From Bradyrhizobium sp. 170 (GTDB lineage: Bacteria > Pseudomonadota > Alphaproteobacteria > Rhizobiales > Xanthobacteraceae), in the NCBI RefSeq assembly GCF_023101085.1, contig NZ_CP064703.1, positions 3,348,001 through 3,412,000 on the forward strand: a DNA stretch of 64,000 nucleotides. The letters run 5' to 3'. Positions 43,838-51,410 of this stretch are shown here, piece by piece. The notes below the pieces were generated by a model. The model was given only the letters and a program-made list of their open reading frames with translations, did no database searches and was not told where the DNA came from. Both the position numbers and the translations under genes were made by a program. The number at the start of each line of letters is the position of its first letter. Within the stretch, counting starts at the first letter, position 1.

Positions 43838-43866
43838 TGTTTAACATGTTAAGTTATATTGCGCAA
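43838..43866 (-). promoter_or_regulatory. Predicted hpa operon promoter with overlapping HpaR-type operator
   Basis: On the minus strand a -35 TTGCGC (43861-43866) and a -10 TAAACA (43838-43843) are separated by exactly 17 bases. A perfect 12-bp palindrome TTAACATGTTAA (43841-43852) overlaps the -10 and spacer. HpaR is a MarR-family repressor, and such proteins bind short palindromes over promoters. The placement predicts repression by HpaR, relieved by the aromatic substrate. Confidence 0.6.
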
Positions 43867-43872
43867 ACTGAT

Positions 43873-43927
43873 TTGATGCTTGTTGCGCCGCAAAACTTTA
43901 TCCTTTCCGGAATCGACGATTCCGGAA
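43873..43927 (+). promoter_or_regulatory. Predicted hpaR promoter and 23-bp perfect palindrome
   Basis: TTGATG (43873-43878), 18 bases, then TTTATC (43897-43902) form a plausible promoter toward hpaR. Directly after it, bases 43905-43927 are a perfect palindrome, TTCCGGAATCG and its complement around a single A. It would cover the transcription start. It is either an autoregulatory operator or a hairpin at the 5' end of the hpaR message. Confidence 0.5.
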
Positions 43928-43943
43928 TAGTGGACCGCTGAAG

Positions 43944-44480
43944 ATGGCAGGCAAGAAATCGCCGAACGGATCGCGTTCGGACCCGGCGGGAACGACGGAG
44001 ACCCGCCGCGCGCCGATGCGCGAGTTCTCGCGTTCGTTGCCGATGTCGCTATTGCGCGCCCGTGAAGCGGTGATGCGCCAGTTCCGTCCGTCCTTGCGCA
44101 ATCACGGGCTGACCGAGCAGCAGTGGCGGATCCTGCGCGCGCTGACAGCGGTTGATACCATCGAGGTGACCGAGCTGGCGCGCGTCGCGTTTTTGCTGGG
44201 TCCGAGCCTGTCGCGAATCCTGCGCGACCTCGAAGCACGCGATCTGATCGAGCGGCGGACCGCCAAGGCCGATCTGCGCCGCGGCGAGGTGTCGATCTCG
44301 TCCAAGGGGTTGAAATTGATCGAGGCCGTGGCGCCGACCTCGGAGGCGATCTACGCCGAAATCACCAGCCGCTATGGCGCCCGCAAGCTTGCCGAATTGC
44401 AGGACATGCTGGGCGAGCTGGAACGAAACCTTGCGGAGATGGAAGTGGCTGACGAACCAGACACCGAGGCCGATGAGTAA
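43944..44480 (+). CDS. hpaR: Homoprotocatechuate degradation repressor HpaR (MarR family)
   Basis: The protein has 178 residues. PMSLLRAREAVMRQFRPSLRNHGLTEQQWRILRAL closely matches E. coli HpaR. TELARVAFLLGPSLSRILRDLEARDLIERR is the recognition helix-turn-helix, and TAKADLRRGEVSISSKGLKLIE is the wing. The first 25-30 residues (GKKSPNGSRSDPAGTTETRR) are extra compared with E. coli. A start at Met25 (44016) is possible. It is divergent from the hpaH-F-E-D-G operon and is the only recognisable transcription factor in the window. It should repress the operon in the absence of 4-hydroxyphenylacetate or homoprotocatechuate. Confidence 0.93.
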   Translation: MAGKKSPNGSRSDPAGTTETRRAPMREFSRSLPMSLLRAREAVMRQFRPSLRNHGLTEQQWRILRALTAVDTIEVTELARVAFLLGPSLSRILRDLEARDLIERRTAKADLRRGEVSISSKGLKLIEAVAPTSEAIYAEITSRYGARKLAELQDMLGELERNLAEMEVADEPDTEADE

Positions 44481-44525
44481 TCACAAATTTGCATGATGCT
44501 ACGGGCCCGATGCATAGCGGCCCGG

Positions 44526-44545
44526 CAAATGATTGCGATCATTTG
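44526..44545. promoter_or_regulatory. Perfect inverted repeat upstream of the Ldh-family gene
   Basis: CAAATGAT-TGCG-ATCATTTG is an 8-bp perfect inverted repeat with a 4-base centre, 148 bases before the dehydrogenase start. It is unrelated to the HpaR-type palindrome, so a different regulator may control the downstream three-gene set. The rest of the gap (44481-44692) shows nothing else. Confidence 0.45.
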
Positions 44546-44692
44546 GCTAATGCGACTGTGGCGGTAGACACAAGCGGGATTTTTCGCTCAAAGTGCCGAC
44601 CAAGCCGGTCATGAAAACCGGTGCGGGAGTCTTTGGGTTCGCCGCTGAAAACGCAAGGCTTCCCCATACAAGGACAGGGCTGAAATCCGGAT

Positions 44693-45778
44693 ATGGTCAC
44701 CATACAAGTCAACAATCTCATCGATTTTGTCGCCGAGGTTTTTTCTCATTCGGAATCCTCGCCCGAGGAAGCCAGGCGCATCGCGACCTACCTCACCACC
44801 GCCAATCTCACCGGACATGACAGCCACGGCGTGATCCGGGTTCCGGTCTACATCCGATGGAAGAAGACGGGTAACGTCGTTCCAAACCAGACCCCCGAGA
44901 TTGTCGTCGATACGCCGTCGCTCGCCGTGGTCGATGGCAAGTTCGGCTATGGCCAGACCGTGACGCCGTTCGCCGTGCGGACCGGCATCGAGAAGTGCAA
45001 GAAGGCGGGGCTGTCAGCAGTTGCGCTGCGCAATGCCGGGCATATCGGCCGGGTCGGCGACTGGGCGGAAATGGCCGCTGCCGAAGGGCTGGTGTCGGTT
45101 CACTTCGTCAATGCGGCGGGCTCGCTGCTGGTGGCGCCTTATGGCGGGGTTCAGAAACGGCTCTCGACCGCGCCCTATTGCGTCGGCATTCCGCGCCAGG
45201 GGCAGGATCCGATCGTGCTCGATTTCGCCACCTCGATCGTGGCCGAAGGCAAGGTGCTGGTTGCCAGCCGCGGCGGCAAGAAGCTGCCGACCGGTGCGCT
45301 GGTCGATGCCGACGGCACGCTGAGCGAGGAGCCGTCCGTGCTCTATGGTCCCTACACCCCGGATGGACCTCGTGACCACACCAAGGGCACCGGTGCGATC
45401 CGTGCCTTCGGTGAGCACAAGGGATCGGGGCTGGCCTTCATCTGCGAGCTGCTCGGCGGCGCGCTCACCGGCACCGGCGCGACGTCAGGCGGCCGGCAAT
45501 TCGCCAACGGGATGCTCGCCTTCTATGTCGATCCCAAGGTGATCGACACCAGCAATTATTTCGACGAGGAAATCTCGCGCTACACCGACTTCATCCGGGA
45601 AACCAAGCCGATCGCCGGCGTCGAGTCCGTGCTGGTTCCCGGAGACCCCGAACGCAAGATGCGCGCCGAACGCACCAAAAACGGCGTGCCGCTGCCGGAC
45701 GATACCTGGGCTGCGATCATCAACACCGCCCGCGAGGTCGGTGTCAGCGAGGCCAGCATCCAGCGCGCCACCAGCTAA
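44693..45778 (+). CDS. Ldh-family (malate/L-lactate dehydrogenase type 2) oxidoreductase
   Basis: The protein has 361 residues. LTGHDSHGVIRVPVYIRW and ALRNAGHIGRVGDWAEMAAAEG are signature blocks of the LDH2/MDH2 family, with the catalytic His in DSHG. PYCVGIPRQGQDPIVLDFATS and GEHKGSGLAFICELLGGALTG are also typical. These NAD(P)-dependent enzymes reduce or oxidise 2-hydroxy acids such as ureidoglycolate, 2,3-diketogulonate or sulfolactate. It is followed by an aldolase and a UxaA-family dehydratase on the same strand, suggesting a sugar-acid or hydroxy-acid pathway. The exact substrate is unknown. Confidence 0.88.
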   Translation: MVTIQVNNLIDFVAEVFSHSESSPEEARRIATYLTTANLTGHDSHGVIRVPVYIRWKKTGNVVPNQTPEIVVDTPSLAVVDGKFGYGQTVTPFAVRTGIEKCKKAGLSAVALRNAGHIGRVGDWAEMAAAEGLVSVHFVNAAGSLLVAPYGGVQKRLSTAPYCVGIPRQGQDPIVLDFATSIVAEGKVLVASRGGKKLPTGALVDADGTLSEEPSVLYGPYTPDGPRDHTKGTGAIRAFGEHKGSGLAFICELLGGALTGTGATSGGRQFANGMLAFYVDPKVIDTSNYFDEEISRYTDFIRETKPIAGVESVLVPGDPERKMRAERTKNGVPLPDDTWAAIINTAREVGVSEASIQRATS

Positions 45779-45829
45779 TCAACTCCGCGAACTCCAACTA
45801 TCCTAACGATCACAAAGGGAAAGCGATCA

Positions 45830-46609
45830 ATGGCAACCAACAACGTCAAGAAAGTATGGGCCTCCGGCAAGGCCGTGGTGAACGCGTGGCTCGCGATTCC
45901 GTCCGGCTTCTCCGCCGAAGTGATCGCGCAATGCGGCTTCGACAGCGTCACCGTCGACATGCAGCACGGCGTGCAGGATTACCTTTCGATGGTGCAATGC
46001 TTTCAGGCGATGAACGGCCACCCGGTGACCCCCATGGTCCGCGTGCCCTGGAACGAGCCCGGCATTATCGGCAAGGTGCTCGACGGCGGCGCCTATGGCG
46101 TGATCTGCCCGATGATCAATACCGCGCAGGAAGCCAAGAACCTGGTCCAGTACGCCAAATATCCGCCGAAGGGCACGCGCTCGAACGGCCCGATCCGCTC
46201 CGGCATGTACGGTTCGGCCGGCAGCTACCAGCAGACGGCGAACGACGAGATCGTGCTGCTGCCGATGATGGAGACCAGGACCGCGGTCGAGAACATGGAA
46301 TCGATCCTCGACGTCGAGGGCATCGACGGCGTCTATATCGGCCCGTCCGACCTCGGCTTCTCCTACGGCCTGGTGCCGAAGCTCGACCGCGACGAGCCGG
46401 AAATCCTCAAGATCTACGAGAAGATCGTCAAGGAATGCGGCAAGCGCGGCCTCCATCCCGGTATTCACTGCTCGGGCGCCGAGGGCGCGGTGCGCGCCAT
46501 CAACATGGGCTTCAAGCTCGTGACGCTCTCGAACGAGAGCGGGTTGATGATGACCTACGCCAAGATGCAGGTGAACCAGACCCGGAAAGATTCCGCCGGT
46601 AAGGCGTAA
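45830..46609 (+). CDS. HpcH/HpaI-family class II aldolase
   Basis: The protein has 259 residues. SVTVDMQHGVQDY contains the catalytic His (usual form EHG, here QHG). GGAYGVICPMINTAQEAKN, VLLPMMETRTAVENMESIL (metal-ligand Glu) and GPSDLGFSYGL (metal-ligand Asp) are the family motifs. It cleaves a 4-hydroxy-2-oxo acid to pyruvate plus an aldehyde. It could be the last enzyme of the homoprotocatechuate route (yielding pyruvate and succinate semialdehyde), because no other hpaI is seen. Its position between an Ldh-family gene and a UxaA-type gene equally suggests a sugar-acid pathway, so no gene symbol is assigned. Confidence 0.85.
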   Translation: MATNNVKKVWASGKAVVNAWLAIPSGFSAEVIAQCGFDSVTVDMQHGVQDYLSMVQCFQAMNGHPVTPMVRVPWNEPGIIGKVLDGGAYGVICPMINTAQEAKNLVQYAKYPPKGTRSNGPIRSGMYGSAGSYQQTANDEIVLLPMMETRTAVENMESILDVEGIDGVYIGPSDLGFSYGLVPKLDRDEPEILKIYEKIVKECGKRGLHPGIHCSGAEGAVRAINMGFKLVTLSNESGLMMTYAKMQVNQTRKDSAGKA

Positions 46610-46626
46610 GTAGCAAAGACGCAAAT

Positions 46627-46675
46627 AGGGAGTGGCGAGTAGGGGATCGCTCAATTCGCCACTCGCTACTCGCCA
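46627..46675. repeat. Short imperfect inverted repeat (GGAGTGGCGAGTAG / CTACTCGCC)
   Basis: GAGTGGCGAGTAG on the left and CCACTCGCTACTCGCC on the right give a stem in the 85-base spacer between the aldolase and UxaA genes. It is followed by the GAGGAGG ribosome-binding site. Confidence 0.55.
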
Positions 46676-46694
46676 GCCCTGAGGAGGTACCCAC

Positions 46695-48218
46695 ATGACC
46701 CCGGCACCCGTGATCCGCCTGCACCCTGACGACGGCGTGCTGATCGCGCGCGCGAGTCTGCCGCCCGGCATGGTGGTGGCCGACGGCGTCACCACGGTCG
46801 AGCGGATCCCGGCGGGCCACAAGGTCGCGATCAGGCCGATTGCCGTCGGTGAGCCGGTACGCCGCTACGGCCAGATCATCGGTTTTGCCACCGCCCCGAT
46901 TGCGCCGGGCCAGCATGTGCATACCCAAAACTGCGGCATGGGCGATTTCGCCAAGGACTATGCCTTTGGCGTCGACGTCAAGCCGGTGCCGAATTTCGAT
47001 CTGCCCGCGACCTTCGAGGGCATCCGCCGCGCCGACGGCCGCGTGGCGACGCGCAACTATATCGGCATCCTCACCTCGGTGAACTGCAGCGCCCATGTCG
47101 CCGGCATCGTCGCCGACATGTTCAAGAAGAATCCATTTACCGGCGATAACCCGCTGGCGGACTTCCCGAATGTCGACGGCGTGGTGGCGCTGACCCACAA
47201 GACCGGCTGCGGCATGACGCAGGACGAGCCGTTGGCGCTGCTGCGACGGACGCTCGGCGGCTATGCGCGGCATGTGAATTTCTCCGCCGTCGTGGTGCTG
47301 GGTCTGGGCTGCGAGGTCAACCAGATCGGCGGCCTGATGCAGGAGCAGAAGCTGGCCGGCCGCTTGCGCGCGATGGACATCCAGGAAGTCGGCGGCACCC
47401 GCAAGACGGTGGAAGCCGGCATCGCCTTCGTGAAGGAGGCGCTGACGGACGCCAATAAAGTAAAGCGGGAACCGGTGCCGGCCAGCGAACTGACGGTGGC
47501 GCTCCAATGCGGCGGCTCCGATGGTTACTCGGGCGTGTCAGCCAATCCGGCGCTGGGCGCGGCGAGCGATCTCCTGGTTGCCCACGGCGGCACGGTGATC
47601 CTCTCGGAGACGCCTGAAACCTACGGCGCCGAACATCTGCTGACCCGGCGCGCGGTCAGCCGCGAAGTAGGCGAAAAGCTGGTCGGACTGATGCGCTGGT
47701 GGGAAGAGTACACCAGGCGCGAGGGCGCGGAGATGAACGCCAACCCGAGTCCCGGCAACAAGGCCGGCGGCCTCACCACCATCCTCGAGAAATCATTGGG
47801 CGCGATGGCCAAGGCCGGCAGCACCAATCTGGTCGACGTGCTCAACTACGCCGAGCCCATCACCAAGAAGGGTTTTGTCTTCATGGACACGCCCGGCTAC
47901 GACCCGGTCGCGGCCACGGGGCAGGTGGCCGGCGGCGCCAACATGGTCTGCTTCACCACGGGGCGCGGCAGCGTGTTCGGCTGCAAGCCCGCGCCGTCGA
48001 TCAAGCTCGCGACCAACACGCCGATGTACAAGCGCATGGAAGACGACATGGACGTCAATTGCGGCACCATCCTCGACGGCGAGGAAACCGTGCAGCAATG
48101 CGGCCAGCGCATTTTCGAGCTGATGCTGAAAACGGCATCCGGCCAGCCGACCAAGAGCGAGAGCTTTGATTTCGGCGGCGCGGAGTTTGCGCCGTGGGTG
48201 CTTGGGGCGACGATGTAA
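46695..48218 (+). CDS. UxaA-family (altronate dehydratase-like) hydrolyase
   Basis: The protein has 507 residues. The N-terminal SAF domain is residues 1-90 (VIRLHPDDGVLIARASLPPG, HKVAIRPIAVGEPVRRYGQIIG). The two catalytic domains follow: RVATRNYIGILTSVNCSAHVA, ALTHKTGCGMTQDEP (Cys) and LGCEVNQIGGLM. ALQCGGSDGYSGVSANPALGAASD, ETYGAEHLLTRRA and FTTGRGSVFGCKPAPSIKLATNTPMY complete it. Conserved Cys residues fit an iron-dependent sugar-acid dehydratase such as altronate or galactarate dehydratase. GAGGAGG lies 8-14 bases upstream. It probably works with the aldolase and Ldh-family enzyme. The sugar acid is not determinable. Confidence 0.9.
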   Translation: MTPAPVIRLHPDDGVLIARASLPPGMVVADGVTTVERIPAGHKVAIRPIAVGEPVRRYGQIIGFATAPIAPGQHVHTQNCGMGDFAKDYAFGVDVKPVPNFDLPATFEGIRRADGRVATRNYIGILTSVNCSAHVAGIVADMFKKNPFTGDNPLADFPNVDGVVALTHKTGCGMTQDEPLALLRRTLGGYARHVNFSAVVVLGLGCEVNQIGGLMQEQKLAGRLRAMDIQEVGGTRKTVEAGIAFVKEALTDANKVKREPVPASELTVALQCGGSDGYSGVSANPALGAASDLLVAHGGTVILSETPETYGAEHLLTRRAVSREVGEKLVGLMRWWEEYTRREGAEMNANPSPGNKAGGLTTILEKSLGAMAKAGSTNLVDVLNYAEPITKKGFVFMDTPGYDPVAATGQVAGGANMVCFTTGRGSVFGCKPAPSIKLATNTPMYKRMEDDMDVNCGTILDGEETVQQCGQRIFELMLKTASGQPTKSESFDFGGAEFAPWVLGATM

Positions 48219-48236
48219 GCTCTCGCAACACTCTCG

Positions 48237-48348
48237 CGTCGCCCCTGCGAACGCAGGGGCCCATAGCCACCGGCCTTCGTTATTGCGGGAAAGTGTCGAT
48301 CAAACTGCCTTCCCGATAGATCACGCGGTATGGGTCCCTGCGTTCGCA
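48237..48348. repeat. Palindromic intergenic repeat, family D, copy 5, left part (interrupted)
   Basis: It starts CGTCGCCCCTGCGAACGCAGGGGCCCATA and reaches GTATGGGTCCCTGCGTTCGCA. There it is broken by the insertion sequences, and the sequence resumes at 51292. The last ten bases (48339-48348) are the left target-site duplication. Confidence 0.9.
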
Positions 48349-49832
48349 CTAGGGCATGCACACTTCTGGTGCGACGGATTGACTCGGGTCGGGGGATTCC
48401 AGAATCAGGAATCTGTGTGATTTGTATTGCGGCACTTCAGCTTTGGCAGGGGTGTCGGGATGCTGTCACAGATCGATTGGTCACTGGGTCGGTTCGGGGA
48501 TCGTCGCCTCGATAAAGGGGGGCGGCGCTTGTCGAATGCATGGTCGCGGGCAAAGATGTCTGCCTGCGCCGGCTTTCGAAAGGCAACCGCGCCCGGGAGG
48601 TTCGGTTCAACCGGCTTCTCGGCAATGCCAAGGTGACGACAGAGCGCATCATCGAAAGCTGGAGCGAGGGCACGGTTGCCGCGGCAGAGGGCCGCCACGT
48701 GCTGGCGATCCAGGACACCAGTGAGATCAACTTCACCACCACGGCAGAGCGCCGACGCGGGCTCGGAGAGACCGCCAAGGGCAATGTCCACGGGTTGCTG
48801 CTGCACCCGATGCTGGCGGTAGACGCCGACAACGGCACCTGCCTCGGTCTGTTGAGCGGTCAGATATGGACGCGCAAGGGCCGCCGTACCGTCTCGCACG
48901 ACCGGCGCGAGCTGTCGGACAAGGAATCGCAGCGCTGGATCGCCACGGCGCTGGCGGCCAAGCCGCTGCTGGCTGGGGCCGCCATGGTGACCGCGCTCGG
49001 TGACCGCGAGAGCGACATCTTCGCGCTTTATGCCAGCGCCGCCGAGCAGCACTTCCACGTGATCGCCCGCAGCATGCATGATCGCAAGCTGGCGGACGAT
49101 AGCGGCCTGTACGCGAGCAGTGAGGCCATGGCGGCCGTGGACCAGCGCACCATCGTGCTGCCTGCGCGGGCACAGCGGGCCGAGCGGGTCGTGCCTCTCG
49201 AACTGCGCTTCGGCGCGGTGAACCTGGCCCGGCCACAAAGCAAGTTCCTGCGCCATCTGCCAGAAAGCCTGCCGCTGACCCTGGTCGATGTGCGTGAGGT
49301 TGATCCTCAAGCCGGTACCGAGCCGCTGCACTGGCGGCTTCTCACCACCCATTCGGTGACGAATGCAGAACAGGCCTGGCGTATCGTCGATTGGTACAAG
49401 CAGCGCTGGCTGATCGAGCAGTTCTTCCGCGTCCTCAAGACCCAAGGCTTCAAGCTCGAAGACAGCCAGCTCTCCACCGCCGATCGGCTCCTCAAGCTGG
49501 TCGCCATCGCGGCCAAAGCCGCGGTCATTACCATCCAACTCTTGCAGGCGCGCGATGGCCGCGGCCAACAGCCGATCCATCTCGCCTTCAAAGCGAACGA
49601 GGTCGCGGCGCTCACTGCCCTCAATCAAGATATCGAAGCCAAAAGCAAACGGCTCAACAATCCGTATCCGCCCGACAGCCTTGCCTGGGCTGCCTGGATC
49701 ATCGGCCGTCTCGGCGGCTGGGACGGCTATCCCTCGTCCAAGCCGCCCGGTCCAATCACCATGAAACACGGTCTCGAGTACTTCCACGCCGTCGCGGTCG
49801 GATGGAGCCTCAGAAATGTGTGCATGCCCTAG
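48349..49832 (+). mobile_element. IS4-family insertion sequence (1,484 bp), inserted in a repeat hairpin tip
   Basis: Terminal inverted repeats CTAGGGCATGCACAC (48349-48363) and its complement (49818-49832) bound the element. The ten-base target duplication TGCGTTCGCA is at 48339-48348 and, beyond the second element, at 51292-51301. The original site is the hairpin tip of repeat family D (CCC-TGCGTTCGCA-GGG). The transposase stop codon TAG lies in the right terminal repeat. The second element sits in the CTAG at the right end, so this one arrived first. Confidence 0.93.
48460..49832 (+). pseudogene. IS4-family transposase with frame break in a G-run
   Basis: The N-terminus starts at ATG 48460 (MLSQIDWSLGRFGDRRLDKGG) and the rest is in a different frame (ECMVAGKDVCLRRL onward). 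The two frames join by a -1 step at the GGGGGG run, 48517-48522. Downstream the protein is complete to 49832: HVLAIQDTSEINF (first Asp), LGDRESDIFALYA (second Asp), and YKQRWLIEQFFRVLK, which fits the IS4 signature Y-2-R-3-E-6-K exactly. The break could be a lost G, a sequencing error, or programmed -1 frameshifting. If translation starts at 48540 instead, the first 26 residues are missing. Confidence 0.85.
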
Positions 49833-51287
49833 CACTACTTTGGCAGATTTTTGCGATTGATCGGCGCAATTGGATTCCCGAATCAGATTTTCAATGATTC
49901 ATGGGTGGTCGGCTTTTGGAGGGCCGACCATGGTGGACACGAGGTCGAAGTGGGAAGACGAGCTTGGACGCTGGCTCAAGCCATTCCTGGATCGTTTAGG
50001 TCACAAGGCACGGCGGCGGATGTGTCCGCTGTATGTTTCGGGACTGATTGGACCGGGTGATCGCAAGAGCGTCCAGCCGATGGCGGCGCGGCTGGCACCG
50101 AACGACTATGATCAGTTGCACCATTTCATCGCTGATGGCGTCTGGGATGCGGCGCCATTGGAGTCAGAATTGCTCGTTCAGGCCGATCGCCTCGTCGGCG
50201 GCAAAGATGCGGTGCTGGTCATCGACGACACAGCGATGCCGAAGAAGGGCGATCGTTCGGTTGGTGTCGCTCCGCAATATGCCTCGTCTCTCGGCAAGAC
50301 GGCCAATTGCCAAACATTGGTGTCGCTGACGCTTGCGCGGGGTGAAGTGCCGGTAATGGTGGCATTACGTCTCTTCATTCCAGAGAGTTGGACGAGCAAC
50401 CCGGTGCGTTTGAAGCGTGCGGGCGTTCCAGTCGAGCACCGCGCAGCGCGGACCAAGCCAGAGATCGCCTTGGCGGAGATCGATCGCGTGATGGCAGCCG
50501 GTATGCGCTTCGGCTGTGTGCTGGCGGATGCCGGTTACGGCCTCAGCGCGCCGTTCCGTCAGGGGCTCACGACACGCGGCCTGGCCTGGGCCGTCGGTAT
50601 CCCTCGTCACCTGAAGGTGTATCCGGTCGAGGTTAAACTGATCTGGCCGGTTGCCGGTCGGGGCCGTCCCCGCAAGCGGCACATTCCGGATATCCTATCG
50701 AGGGCGGCCGAAGATATGCTGGCCAATGCCAAGTGGCAAAATGTGAGTTGGCGAAACGGTACCAAGGGCCGGCTGGAAGCTCGCTTCGCCGCTGTTCGCG
50801 TGCGAACCGCCGATGGGCCACCTCAGCGGATCAAGGACATGGGCCAGCAGCATCTTCCGGGGGACGAAGCCTGGCTCATCGGCGAACACAGGACGTCGGG
50901 AGAGAAGAAATATTATCTCGCCAATCTGCCGGCCAAGACGAATCTGCGCACGTTAGCTGCCACGATCAAAGCCCGATGGATTTGCGAACAGGCCCATCAG
51001 CAGTTGAAAGAGGAACTCGGGCTTGATCACTTCGAGGGAAGATCCTGGCAAGGCCTCCATCGTCACGCGCTCATGACCATGATCGCTTACGCATTCCTCC
51101 AGCATCGGCGTCTCGCACAAGCGGGGCGGAAAAAAAAGAATCAATGGTCCACCGCCTCAGCCGAGCCTGCCGGCCGTACGCCAGGCCATCGTCGATCTCA
51201 TCGTTCAACCACGACCTCAGCGATGCCCGTACTGCAGAAGACAAATCGGCGAAAAGCAGCGGCGTGAATAAATCTGCCAAAGTAGTG
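49833..51287 (+). mobile_element. IS701-family insertion sequence (1,455 bp), nested in the IS4 right end
   Basis: The inverted ends CACTACTTTGGCAGATTT (49833-49850) and AATCTGCCAAAGTAGTG (51271-51287) bound it. It is flanked by CTAG at 49829-49832 and at 51288-51291, the 4-bp duplication typical of IS701. The CTAG belongs to the terminal repeat of the IS4-family element, which dates this insertion as the later one. Confidence 0.93.
49930..51271 (+). pseudogene. IS701-family transposase with frame change in an A-run near the C-terminus
   Basis: It starts at ATG 49930 (MVDTRSKWEDELGRWLKPFLDRLGHKARRRMCPLYVSGL). DAVLVIDDTAMPKKG, CVLADAGYGLS and WICEQAHQQLKEELGLDHFEGRSW carry the catalytic Asp-Asp-Glu. 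In the continuous frame the last residues after RRLAQAGRKKK are unlike the family, ending at 51267. One base later the alternative frame (51140-51271) reads INGPPPQPSLPAVRQAIVDL and on to a CPYC motif, ending QRRE at 51271, which looks like the real tail. The switch lies at the eight-A run, 51130-51137. It may be a mutation, a sequencing error, or slippage. Confidence 0.8.
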
Positions 51288-51291
51288 CTAG

Positions 51292-51309
51292 TGCGTTCGC
51301 AGGGACGAC
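51292..51309. repeat. Family D repeat, copy 5, right part
   Basis: TGCGTTCGCAGGGACGAC continues the palindrome broken at 48348, and its first ten bases are the right target duplication of the IS4-family element. The 101 bases from here to the next gene show no other feature. Confidence 0.9.
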
Positions 51310-51410
51310 AGCCTTCCGCACTTCCCATAGGCAACCGTTGCCCGTTGTTAATGCTTGATCCCACCCGGAACCAGTGTTCTGCTTAAAAAAGCCGCTGGAG
51401 TCTCCGGTCC

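Noticed and set aside
45830..46609. Assigning the aldolase firmly as hpaI
   Set aside because: It is on the opposite strand from the hpa operon, grouped with Ldh-family and UxaA genes behind a different palindrome, and has QHG at the usual EHG position. The family call is safe but the pathway is not.
48339..51301. A composite transposon formed by two ISs
   Set aside because: The two elements belong to different families with different ends and duplications. The inner one interrupts the end of the outer one, so they do not mobilise a shared segment.
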